Positions 17,189-27,821 of a DNA stretch of 64,000 bases are shown here, one piece after another; the stretch's first letter is position 1, and each line of letters opens with the position of its first letter. The stretch covers positions 434,001-498,000 of the forward strand of contig JARGXX010000068.1 of assembly GCA_030374765.1 (NCBI GenBank). Reading direction: 5' to 3'. Position numbers and translations under genes: made by a program. This DNA is from Agarophyton chilense (lineage: Eukaryota > Rhodophyta > Florideophyceae > Gracilariales > Gracilariaceae). Under the pieces are notes generated by a model. It made no database searches and was not told where the DNA came from. It worked only from the letters and a program-made list of their open reading frames with translations.

Positions 17189-18640
17189 TCACCTTCGTGA
17201 TAATCGTCGCTGATACCCCCATCCAGCCCCATTCGCGCCCGTCTCTGCCCCCAAATAGTACTCGCTAAAAGAGCTGTTCGTACACGATCGTCCACTCGTC
17301 GACATCGACCCTCTCTTCCGGCGGAACATTGCCTTCCGCACCCTCTGCTTGTATCGTTTCGCTATAAATTCCGCAATCACTCCGCCAATCAAAAATGCCA
17401 ATGCCGTCACCACAAACGCTATCCCCGGAGCCCGTAAATTCCTCTTTGAAAAGCATCTCGCCACGTACACTTCAGACGCCGCCGTTGGAGCTCTCTCGCC
17501 GCTGAATCCAGACGACATGCGAACGACTGTCCCAATGCTGCCTCGAGAGCCTATCCAGATCAGTTCTACGCCCTTAATCGCTAAAGGTAGCGTGGTCAAC
17601 ACATCGCTCAACAAAGTGTATATAAGCATCGTTGCAGAGCTAACATCTGCCAGCATTGCAATCGGAATCAAATTAAGCCACAGCGGAAAGAATAAAACCG
17701 TTATACTCGAAGGGCTCAGAGCATCGCTTACTTGTTGCATCAGCTGTTCTAACGGATATGTGGCCCTTACTACAGCAACGTTTTCACTCAAAAATACCGC
17801 CTTGAAGAAAGCAGGCTCGGCCGTGGAACGATGCGCTACAATAATTGTGGTGGTGTTGGACACAAACTGCCGCGTCTCTTCTTCTGCTCCGTCTGGAGCC
17901 CTCAATGGTAATCTCATAAGACCATACCCGCCGCCGCGACTCATCGTTTCGACGAGGTAGAAACGATCAAAATCTCCGAGATGCTTCTCCTTGTTCTCGT
18001 TTGTAATTCCAACATTCAGATACCATGTGTTGTTCCAACGATACGCCCCTAGTGCATTCACCCTGCAAGTCTGTGTAGCTGTTTCAAAAGGGTAATTGAA
18101 AATCGTGTCTGCGTCAGTGAAATTTGTTCCGGCATGACTTGCGATCGCCACAGCGTTATCCATGACCATCTTGTTGAATTTGAAGATAATTCGGTGCAAC
18201 TCTTCTTGATCCTTCTGATCCGCAATGAAATCCGTCACGCAATCTATTCTAGATTTCACCGGGAACCGTAGCTCAATTTGGTCTTGTGCGGCATATCTCC
18301 ATTGCTTATCTTGTAAATCGCACAGTTTAAGATGGCCAGAGCGTGAATTTTTACGGTGGGATGATCGTCGCGATGAGGTCGATAGTTGTTCCAAAATAAT
18401 ACCTTCCACTTTTTCCAACGTATCCAGCGCTCTATCGGCGTTTTCGACAAACCCATCAACATTCCGAAGCACTTCGATCATTGGCGCTTTATCGGAGAAA
18501 AAGAAGTATCGTCCCGAATACCATTTGTATTTCTCTTTCGGAGGAATAGGAGAGGGCGACGGCGAGTAGCATGGACGCGCCATACCGAGACCAACGAGCC
18601 ATAGAAAGAACTGCAATGCTAGGATGACGTGCCCGCGCAT
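17189..18640 (-). CDS. membrane protein with signal peptide, unknown function
   Basis: The 483-residue protein begins with a signal peptide (ILALQFFLWLVGLGMA) at ATG 18640; an in-frame extension to 18670 starts only with GTG. A large probably lumenal or extracellular domain (~25-310) has sequons (NFT, NNT, NTT) and a few cysteines. It is followed by a long hydrophobic region (~313-362, at least two passes) and a second one (~405-426, GIAFVVTALAFLIGGVIAEF). A basic Ser-rich tail of ~57 residues follows. I recognise no domain. A type I or multi-pass surface or endomembrane protein is likely. It is the last host gene before the retrotransposon block. Confidence 0.6.
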   Translation of the reverse strand: MRGHVILALQFFLWLVGLGMARPCYSPSPSPIPPKEKYKWYSGRYFFFSDKAPMIEVLRNVDGFVENADRALDTLEKVEGIILEQLSTSSRRSSHRKNSRSGHLKLCDLQDKQWRYAAQDQIELRFPVKSRIDCVTDFIADQKDQEELHRIIFKFNKMVMDNAVAIASHAGTNFTDADTIFNYPFETATQTCRVNALGAYRWNNTWYLNVGITNENKEKHLGDFDRFYLVETMSRGGGYGLMRLPLRAPDGAEEETRQFVSNTTTIIVAHRSTAEPAFFKAVFLSENVAVVRATYPLEQLMQQVSDALSPSSITVLFFPLWLNLIPIAMLADVSSATMLIYTLLSDVLTTLPLAIKGVELIWIGSRGSIGTVVRMSSGFSGERAPTAASEVYVARCFSKRNLRAPGIAFVVTALAFLIGGVIAEFIAKRYKQRVRKAMFRRKRGSMSTSGRSCTNSSFSEYYLGAETGANGAGWGYQRRLSRR

Positions 18641-19573
18641 TGAAGCTGATTGTCTGCGAATGTAGCTCACGGAAGCGCACTGTAGACCGATGGAGTGACT
18701 TTGTCAGGCAAGCACCCTGCTCGGTTCGGTGCGCCAATGATCAATATTTGACGCTAAATGCAACTTCGCACTCTCGACCACTGACTGATGGACGGGGTGG
18801 GGAATGGCAACTTCCTGTCTCGGCACGCGATTCACAGTTTGTTTCCTCACAGAAGCGAAGCAACTTCTTTTCGAGCATGAAGAGTGGTGGAGCTGGGTGA
18901 ACTGCTTTTGGAATGATCGACTATTGGCGTCTTCTTGTTCTTACACAAGTGCAAACTTACGCTGTGGAGGAGGCTTTGCGAAGACAAAACATGCAAAACC
19001 AGATTTCAAGAGGAACGCGGAAAAGATTTTATTTACAGGTTCAAGCGCAACTGGGGCAGGCAACATGTGGGAAATTAGGAAGCCCATCTTTCGTTGGCAC
19101 TGCTTGCTTCGAATGAGTTCCGCGAAAGAACAGCGCGCTCTCTCCTCGATCTTTGACGCCCACCAGCAACAGCGGTTCAATTCTTCTCTTCCCATTTTTC
19201 ACGCATAGCATCAAGAAATTGAATCGTTACTTTCCAAAAAGTAAAGATTCGTGTGTGAACTAACGAAATTTCTATACCTCTCAAAACAGGACCAAAGCCG
19301 TTTCTTCGTGATAAGTTGCAGCCGCAGGCAGCGCAGCGCAACCCGTGACACGTCTGCAGCGTAGAATCTATACAGCTAATTTCAACACGCCACTGTCAAA
19401 CACTATCATTCTATAAAACAGTATACCAAATTTACTTACCTCTACGAATTCTTAAAACAGCAACCCAACTGTAATCACAATGCCAGCCTGTAATAGCCAC
19501 TCATTGCTCCCTACTTTTCGATGACAGCAATAAGGCGGCACAGATTTGCAGATGTTCTTGTGAACGACATATC
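18641..19573. other. boundary between gene island and retrotransposon block
   Basis: The sequence upstream of the membrane-protein gene becomes AT-richer toward element 2. The longest open frame (18804-19208, +) has no recognisable feature. I see no gene, repeat or LTR signature here. Confidence 0.35.
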
Positions 19574-19746
19574 TGTGGGCCACGTGTGGTGCACGGGCCA
19601 CGTGTGGTGCACAGCGCACCACACGTGGTCCGGGATATTAGATTATATAAACCCGGCGTCGTGAGCAGCGACGCCGGGTAGAGAGGGAAGGAGAAAAAAA
19701 AAAAAAAAAAGAAAGGGTACGCTTGCCCAGAACAACCAAGCTTTCA
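19574..19746 (+). repeat. 5' LTR of element 2 (173 bp)
   Basis: It begins TGTGGGCC and ends TTCA directly before the primer-binding site. It contains two direct 15-bp copies (19580-19594 and 19598-19612) of CCACGTGTGGTGCAC and an inverted 13-bp copy (19616-19628). A TATATAA box (19644) comes next, then a hairpin and an A-run at about 19694. No second copy was found, so the left border is inferred from structure. Confidence 0.6.
19644..19679 (+). promoter_or_regulatory. TATA box followed by 11-bp perfect stem-loop
   Basis: TATATAA at 19644-19650 is followed at once by ACCCGGCGTCG, a 7-nt loop and its exact complement CGACGCCGGGT (19651-19679). This is the presumed core promoter of element 2. 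Confidence 0.55.
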
Positions 19747-19769
19747 TGGTACCACATCCAAGGTTCGAA
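19747..19769 (+). other. primer-binding site of element 2
   Basis: It starts with TGG right after the LTR. Its reverse complement reads like the 3' part of a tRNA: T-loop TTCGAAC, 5-nt T-stem, 7-nt acceptor strand, discriminator A and CCA, 23 nt in all. The tRNA identity is not determined. Confidence 0.65.
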
Positions 19770-19778
19770 GAAGTTCCG

Positions 19779-20122
19779 ATGTCGTCGTCATCTAACGTTC
19801 CGCGCGTTTTTTTCACATATGATTCGTCGGCCGACGTCGGTCGTTTCTTATTCGCATATGAGAATGTCGTCCTGCGAGGGAATTCTGACAAATAAATAAC
19901 TCTGCAGTTATTATGTCATCTGGAAAGAATCACATTTAATTTCGTCTACAAGAACTTCGAACGTGATGGCTCCCTCATCGAAGAGACTCAGAAGTACGCG
20001 ATTGTTAATTCAAAGCTTTTGGCGGCGTTCACGAAAAAGACCCCACCGAAGGAGGAATTCCGCATTTCAGTCGCTGCTAAGTTCGATTCGAAGGTTGTAA
20101 TGGGCTCTCTGGCCCATTTGGA
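19779..20122 (+). pseudogene. element 2 gag, 5' part
   Basis: The ATG at 19779 lies 10 nt after the primer site and opens a frame reading MSSSSNVPRVFFTYD and onward. A TAA at 19893-19895 interrupts it, after which the same frame continues to 20122, where element 1 begins. The continuation is at 28455. It is the N-terminal part of a retrotransposon Gag with no motif beyond its position. Confidence 0.6.
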
Positions 20123-20756
20123 TGTCGTATAGTGGCAGAAGGTCTGACCTTTGAGGTTGTCATTATATTAGACTGACGCTGAAGGTGATGGATGCGAGGG
20201 ATCATCGGCCATGCAGCTCCGGGCGATCTACCATCTAGATGTTGTCAACCACGTGTAGTGTTGACATGTAACTTCTGTTTGATTGATTGTTAGTAATTAT
20301 AATTGTAATTATATTTGTTTTAGTACAGTAGTGGAGTGACCACCTCGCACTGTAGCCAGTGCTGGCCAGGTCTTTGACGCTAGGTCAGAGACCGTGCCTT
20401 GCTGGCACCTCCCGGGTGATCTGGAGAGTGCAGTCCACTGCATATAGAGAACTGCACCTCCCCCATCCTAATCTGATAAATACAGGCACCACTTGGGTCA
20501 CGACTATACCTTTCGGTTCATTGTTTCTCAACTACCACACAGGCTTTCCCGCGCGTCGACGCCTACCATCGTTCACCTACACGGTATAGGCTAGTTGCCC
20601 CGCCGTTTTCACCTGCGAGTTTTCACGGTGCCCTGTTACCATCGAGGTTTACTACGTCTACCTTCTAGGGTTGAGCGTCAACACGCTCCCTACGGTTGAG
20701 CGTCACTACGCTCCCGAGACAAAACAGTAGGATACCCCACAGGTGATTGTACGACA
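20123..20756 (+). repeat. left LTR of element 1 (634 bp)
   Basis: It begins TGTCGTATAG and ends GTACGACA, i.e. TG...CA with 7-bp terminal inverted repeats. A G-box CACGTG lies at 20250. It is followed by TTGTTCTCCCGACTTAG, one base away from the TGG-starting primer site of elements 3 and 4. A 76-codon open stretch (20359-20589) is almost unchanged in the other copy. Confidence 0.85.
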
Positions 20757-20903
20757 TTTTGTTCTCCCGACTTAGAAAGAATATTTAGGTTTCGTCGTAC
20801 CTTCAAGGTTCACACGAAATTCCGAGAAGGATTAGACGCTCGTACACCTACTTGGTTTCAGGAAATCCCGCAAAGCTATACAGGATACCACCATTGGTCA
20901 CAA

Positions 20904-23072
20904 ATGGAACGACCTAAAAGGAATACGCGTGGTGCGAGCGCCCCGCCAAGCCATAAAGGTCTTAAAGGAGCCCCATCGGCTCAAACGATTCTGGAAAACC
21001 CCGAGGAGGTGCTCCGGCACCCTCGGGACAAAACCAGAAAGGTACATGGTCCGCCGCCTATGGCAACGGAACCTCAAAGGGAATTACCAATTGAGGTTGC
21101 AGCGGAGGAGCTATGTCCTCAGCTCGAAGAGCGAACGAAAGCGCTCGTCACCCTCGCAGTCAAGGATGCATTCACCGTAAAAAAGAAGTCGGATACCCGG
21201 ATGGTTTCGCCCTCAATGGACGTCGATGCTTTTACCCGTGTTGTGGTTGATCGAGCAGCTCAAGAGCTATCGGAAAGAATACCTGAAATGGTGAAACAGT
21301 CTCTCTTTACAGATGCTAGGGAGCATGTTTACCGCGCTGTGCAGGACCTTTGGGTTTCCGAGGGATTCCCAGAATCCCGACCTACACAGGGGAACATCGC
21401 AAAGCGCATACCACAGGGGTTCCAAATGGGTCATTCCACCCATTCCCAACACTTACCGACTGATAGTGAGTACCTACAAGTTTCAAAGCAGAGTCAAGAG
21501 GTCCCGGGGAAGGTAGATCCTCAAGACGTTTACCTGCCACCAATGACTGGTTTCGTTCAAAAGGATACCCATGGAGGTGGTCCCAAGGATGATTCGTCTG
21601 ACTCGTTGGATGAGCGACGAAGAAACCGAAAAGGGAAGAAGCGGAGGACGAAGAGGAGAATGAATCGAGAAGATGATTCAGACCCCGACTCGTCAGACTC
21701 CAGTTCCGATACGAGTTCATCGTCGGATGATGACCGTAAATGTAAGAAGAAGAAGAAACCGAACAGGTCGACGAAGAAGTCGTCGAAAAAGAACCGAAAG
21801 GGTAAAAAGCGATACAATGAGTCGCCCGACTCTGAGACGGACACCGAAATGGACCTGGAGGTGGACCAACCGTTGAACGATATGTTCACCAAAGCGGTTG
21901 ACTACAGGACTTATCGGTTGATCAGCAAATCTTCTGAATATACCCAAGAGGTTGCTCAGAAGATTACTAAGCACCACAAGAAGCTCGGCTTCCAAATGGG
22001 TGACACAACCTTCACAGGGACGGATCCTATTGCGGTGATTGAGTTTCTACAGAAGTTCAAGCTTGCATGTGACCAAAATGGTTTTTCCGAGGGCGCTGCT
22101 ATGTGGCTATTTCAGTTTTACCTTAAACGACAAGCATACTACTTGGTGCAGGGTAGGCTCCGCGGCAATACCTTAGCGATGGATGAGGATGGCACGGAGA
22201 TGTTTGAGTCATACCCAGAAGTGGTCAATTTCCTTTTGGAAACATACGCCACCGATGAGGTTATCCAAGAAGCTTACTCGGAAGTCCTCGCTTACCATCA
22301 AAGGTCTGGGCAAACCGAATCGGAGTTTTCGCTCGCGCTTGGGAATCTGACAACCCGTTGTGGTAATGGGTTTACTACCCCTAGGTTAAAATCGCTATTT
22401 GCCGACAATGTCGACAAAGCGATCTGTTCCCAGGTACGCAATTACCTGGCCACTAACCGAAAGGTAGACTAAAATGGGCTGGCTCGATACTCCCAGGGCC
22501 TTGGAGATACCCTTCGGCTGGGAAAAAGACCACCCATGCCTCCAACCTCGAAGGATAAACCGAAAAGGTCGGTCTTGGAAATTGAAGATACCGCAACCTC
22601 AGAGGGTAGCTCGCACCTCGAAGTACCTACAGGGACCGCTATCCACTTGGTAGCGACCCAGGGGCTGTTCTCGAAACCTTCGACGGTAGGAAATTGGTCG
22701 TCAACGCGTACACAAAACTCGGTACAATCGCCGCCAAGTGCGGTGAGCTCGCATAGGATGCAGGGAGCGAGCTCCCATAACTCGCCACCCACATCCTACG
22801 CCACTGCTCCTACCAACCAGGTTTCGAGACCCTCCTCAATGGTAACGCGAGATCCCCAAACTGGAGGCCTCGTTTGCTGGTTCTGTCTCGTGACAGACCA
22901 TTTGAAAAACAATTGCGCTAACTTACCTCCAGGGATGAGAGACCAGTTGATTCAGGCTGGCATGCAGAATCACCAACGCCTCTATAAGTCTTCAACGCAA
23001 GCACCAAATAGGTTCCAACCCCGTACACCGGTACAGGTCAATACCATCGAGGAAACACCAAACTTGGACTAA
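20904..23072 (+). pseudogene. element 1 gag
   Basis: Opening at ATG 20904, the frame encodes a charged N-terminal region with a Ser/Asp/Lys-rich stretch and then a capsid-like retrotransposon Gag domain (for example FTGTDPIAVIEFLQKFK, SGQTESEFSLALGNL). A TAA at 22470-22472 interrupts it. In the same frame a CCHC zinc knuckle follows, CWFCLVTDHLKNNC (CX2CX4HX4C), near 22875. The natural stop is TAA 23070-23072. pol is in the -1 frame relative to gag and is already open before the stop. Confidence 0.8.
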
Positions 23073-26000
23073 ACCCCTCCCGTACAGGAAGAAAAAACCG
23101 AATGATTGGCGTAATGGCCGAACCCAATCTGCAATTGGAAGGCCAATCGATACCCAGAACCTTGAAGGTGGAAGAGAACACGTCACAACCAGGTCCGGTT
23201 TGTCATATGAAGTACAACAACTATAAAGTACGTGCTTCAATGTGTTTCTCCGATCGCCTTGCGGTTCCGGTCACCTGCGTGTTGGATACGGGGGCCGGCC
23301 CAAACGTCCTGAACTCCCGCGTCATACCTGAGGCGGTACTTCGGAACTTGAGCCGACCTCCCGACAACAACCCGCTGGTGGATGCAAATGAGCGCCCATT
23401 AAACCTTAGAGGTATGCTCACCACTGTGGTGCAGCTCGGACACCTCAAGGTAAGACTGCAATTCTTCGTAGTCGACCGGTTACCAACAGACTGCCTACTA
23501 GGTACTAATTTCATTGACAGACATGTCAAAGCAATCCTTCCTGGTTCCCGTACCGTCGCTCTACGTCTCGGGGGACGAATTTCCATTTTAGGTAATACGG
23601 AGACCAAACGGGGATGGTTCGTCAAACCGAAAAAGACGATATCCACCGAAACGGTCGCCAACAAAGTGCGCATTACCAAACAGGTTGTTATCCCGCCAAT
23701 GCCCCAAATATTGGCACCGGTGTCGTGTGCGACCCCCGGGCTGGTCATAATACAAAACCATCCGAGGTTAGCACATCGACACCTCACCTTGATGGCCAAC
23801 GGGATTGTCGACAACATCCCAAATCAATCCTTTAAGGTGTGTCTCAGCAACTTCAGCAGTCATGACGTGAAGTTGCCGAAAAATACCAATGTTGGCATCG
23901 CACTACCGGCACCACAAGAAACCTTCACCGTAGCTCACACTGATCTCGGCGAAGTCGCCTTCGATAAGGAAAGGGGGTGCGCAAATGCGTCCACAGCCAC
24001 AAAGGTATCGATAAATACCAACTTGGAATCAAAGCTAACCGATAAGGCATCGGTAGACAAAGAAGAGGAACCTGACCCTGAGAGGCAATGGCAAGATACA
24101 GTCCAGATCGATGAAGAAAACGGCCAACTGCGAGGCCGTATTATCGACCTTCTGGAGGAGTTTGAAACCATGTGGTCAGGCCATCTGGGCCAAATTAAGG
24201 CCACACAGCATCGCATCGAGCTCCTCCATGACTCCAAGCCGATTTATCAGCAACCATACCGTGCAGGTCCGAAGGCGAGAGAAGTAGAACTCAAAGAAGT
24301 GGAGCGAATGCTCCAAGAAGGGATAATTTAACCAGCCAACTCAGATTGGACTAGTCCCGTGGTTCTGGTTCAGAAGAAAGGAGATAACCGTATGAGGTTT
24401 TGTGTGGACTACAGGAGGCTCAATAGCGTGACTATCAGGGATTCGTACCCGATACCTAGAATGGATGAGTGCATCGAATCCTTGGGAGATGCGCAGATAT
24501 TTACCACGTTGGATGCCAATTGGGGTTATTGGCAGGTACCCGTAGGTAAGGAAGATCGAGGCAAAACAACCTTCACGTGCCATGCAGGTTTGTTTCGCTT
24601 CACGCGGATGCCTTTTGGGTTACGCAATGCTCCAGCCACCTTTCAAAGGGCGCTGGACATCATCCTTTCGAAGATTAAATGGAAAACCGCCTCGGTATAC
24701 ATCGATGATGTAATCATCTATTCCAGATCGGTAGAAGAGCATTTTGCACACGTACGCACCGTACTAACCCTCCTAACTGAGGCGGGGGTGACGCTGAAGC
24801 TACGCAAATGCGTCTTCTTTACCAGAACGGTTGAATACCTGGGACACATCATAGGCCCTGGTACCCTGGAAGTTGCGCCAAGCAACATTAGAGCCGTACA
24901 GGAGGTCAAATTGCCACGATCCCAGACAGACGTACGATCCTTTATAGGTTTATGTAACGTCTATCGTCGCTTCGTGAAGGGATTCGCGAAAATAGCCGCT
25001 CCCCTCAACAAGAAGCTCCAGAAAAGTGAACATGAACGGTTTGCGAATCTATCGAACGAAGAAATGGATACCTTTGAGGAATTGAAACGAGCGCTGTTGT
25101 CGCCGCCAATCTTTGCGTTACCGAAAACAGGTCTTTCATACACGCTGGATACAGATGCATCCCATGCCCAAATTGGTTGTGGTCTCATGCAGGAGCAGCA
25201 CAACGGAGACAAATTACCTATATGGTACTGGAGCCGCGCTATGAATGAGGTGGAGCAGAACTACACGGTAACCGAGAAGGAATGTCTAGCAGTAATGTGG
25301 AGCATGTTGATGCTCTGTCCATACCTGTATGGTGAGCGCTTTACGTTGCGCACGGACCACGACGCGTTAAGGTGGATCCTCGGACTCGCAGATGCGTCTG
25401 GTAGACTTGCCTGTTGGAGGTTGAGACTGTCAGAGTTTGAATACGACGTACAGTACCGTCCAGGTATCAAGCACAACATAGCTCACGCTATGTCACGCTT
25501 AAACATCTCAGGGTTAGAGACAAAACCGGTGGACGATGATATCCCTTGCTTTTTGGTGTCAACAAACCAAAATGGTACCGGTGAACAGCTAGAAGGATGT
25601 TGGGACTTACCTGAAGAAGGTGCTTTGCGGAACACCGACATGGCAACGCAGATACTGACCCTAGAGGAAACGAACGTCATGCCCGTAACCCGAGAGGAAT
25701 TTCTACGAGAACAGGCCCAGGATGCGTACTGCAGAACCCTGGCTGACCAAATTGGTTTCAAGGGATCACCGTTCGATGTGGACCACAATGGGTACATCGT
25801 GAGAAGGTCAAAACCACACATTGGTATCAAGGCTACGACACTATACGGAAGAGAACCAAACTGGGTGGGATGAGCTGGTCCAACCGCTCACCTACTCCTC
25901 TAACCTTCAGGTACACCGGTCAACGCAGACCACTTCCTTTGATTTGGTTCTTTCGCGACACCCCCCAGGTATTGTAGAGCAGAGAGATCATACCACCAGC

Positions 26001-26864
26001 ACTGCAGCTGGCGCACTGACCCCTGCCCAGGTCAAGCGGAATACCCTTGTGAGATTGAGGAGGGCTCTCAAACATGCAGAGAGCCGCCTCACTGCAGCCC
26101 GGAAGCGGTATAAGGCCGACTACGACCGTAGGGTAACCAAATTGGTTTCTGTATCCTCGGGAAAATATATCTACATAGACAACCCACCTTCAGGTAAAAG
26201 ACCACGACCGGGTGGTGAAGCAGACGATGAAGCTATTGACAGAGATATCAATTCGAAGCTTCCACCCACATCAGTGGGACCTTATAAATTATTGAACGCA
26301 TCAGACCACACCGTTACGCTTCACCAAGATGGAATACCGATTACGATATCGATTGACCGTATTACGGTAGCACCTGAAACGGTTCAACATCGCATTGAGG
26401 CAGTCAATTCAGCCCGAGAACCCAGAGCGGTAGCTCTGCGCACTCGACCCTTGGAGGACCCCACCCCTATTGAGGTGAGTGACGAACTACAACGGGATGA
26501 TCCGGATTACAACCCTCTAACAGGGACGAAAATTGACCCCCAAACGGTAACAGCGGGAGCTCCCGACCCGGCTCCCACACACGAAGCTCCCAACTCGGAA
26601 CATATGAACCCTCGAGGTAGCGTTCCCCCAAAAGATCAGGACCAAACCTCAGAGGAATTTCCCGTTGACCGTCTTGTGGGCCACACGCGAACCTACAATG
26701 GTTTGAAGTACACCGTCAGGTTGTACGGCTGGGGCCCAGAAGGGGACACCCTCGAACCCCCAGCCGCAATAACCCCCACACTTCCGTATCAGGTACTGGC
26801 GCCGTCGCAAGGAGCCGATGCCTGCAGACGGCTAACCTTAGACCTTCGTGGTACTCAGGCCTAA
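23069..26864 (+). pseudogene. element 1 pol (PR-RT-RNase H, integrase core deleted, chromodomain)
   Basis: Protease: VLDTGAGPN at about 23281. A TAA at 24329-24331 replaces the codon that is Glu in element 4. RT: FCVDYRRLN, TTLDANWGYW (Ser to Trp) and an intact YIDD. RNase H: DTDAS, EKECLAV, TDHDALR, and AHAMSR where ADALSR is usual. After GYIVRRSKPHIG, near 25835, the sequence jumps to HYTEENQTGWDELVQPL, the far end of the integrase core. The HHCC finger and the DDE triad, roughly 195 codons, are gone and the frame shifts. A C-terminal chromodomain-like block (FPVDRLVGHTRTY ... VRLYGWGPEGDT) follows near 26,660-26,760. It cannot make active integrase. Confidence 0.8.
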
Positions 26865-26995
26865 GGAAAGGTGAGAAAAGACGTCGTTTTCCGCAGAAGG
26901 TGGACGCATATGCGTGTCAGATTACCTACAAGGGAGGACACGAAAGAACAACCAAATGTAACAGTAGAGGAGACCAGAAGAGAAATCAATTTACT

Positions 26996-27821
26996 TTAAG
27001 AAGGACCTGTCGGTTTAGGAGCAATGGAATCAGGAGGACCCGTGTTATTGACCACCCACGGAGGAAAACTTGCAGAAATGCTAGGAGCCATCGACCTAGG
27101 AGGCAGCGAAGGAGCGTTAGCCCCGCCACTGGGGAGAGGAGTCGAAACCAAAAGAGGATGAACGAAAGGAACCGCCGGAGTGGGTTGCAAAACCGCAGGG
27201 TTCAAGTTAACACCTAGAAGGGGATCCGTCAAAGGATCAGATGGCGCAGCAGCAGAGACGCTTGCCAGATTGGCAACCTGACGGGTGGCCAGTTGGTACA
27301 TGTCCAACTAAAACTGATTCCGGAACTCACCAAGTTGGTTCAGCGCCTTCATGTATTGCGCATGGCGCGTTAGAAAACCTTCAAGGAGCGTTAATGCAGC
27401 AACCACGGAGATTGGCCCATCCCTCTGAAAGTTGGTGACGCAAGACTGGCGAATTCGAGCCAGCAAACCGACCACGGCCGGAGAATCCATCATAGGTTGA
27501 GGCGGAGGACGAGCAATACCCGCCAACAGAGATCGAACCGGACCAGCCACCTGCGAGGAGCTCGGTTGAGTAGGAGTCACACCCGTAGGGGTAGGCGACT
27601 TACGACCTTGAGGTAACGGCTCGGACGGAAAGGAACTAGCATAACGACCAACCGGTGTCTCCACAGTACCGTGATAAGGTTCGGGGCTCGCGGGAGCTTC
27701 ATGAACAGGAGGCTCCCCGGGATAATATTGGGCGTGGCGAGGCACAATCTCCCAACTTGCGGGATCAAAAGCCAAACAAGTCCTTATCATTGAACCCAGC
27801 ACAGGTGTACAACGAGTCCAA
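26996..27821 (-). pseudogene. element 1 antisense ORF (aORF), C-terminal part
   Basis: The minus-strand frame is open except for one TAG (27308-27310) and covers about 275 codons. It contains WEIVPRHAQYYP, which lines up with aORF blocks IPRRHVPDYYP (element 3), MPVGHPTGFI (element 4) and VPADHPRGYV (element 5). The N-terminal half is missing because the inverted LTR starts at 27822 within it. Pro/Ser-rich sequence forms the end, as in the other copies. Function is unknown. Confidence 0.65.

Noticed and set aside
1..18640. Bacterial origin of the gene island because of intronless ORFs
   Set aside because: DNA ligase I with PIP box, BET bromodomain-NET protein and C2H2 fingers are eukaryotic, and genes are not arranged in operons.
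18804..19208. 134-codon plus-strand frame near the island boundary
   Set aside because: No domain, signal or homology cue; expected by chance in this length.
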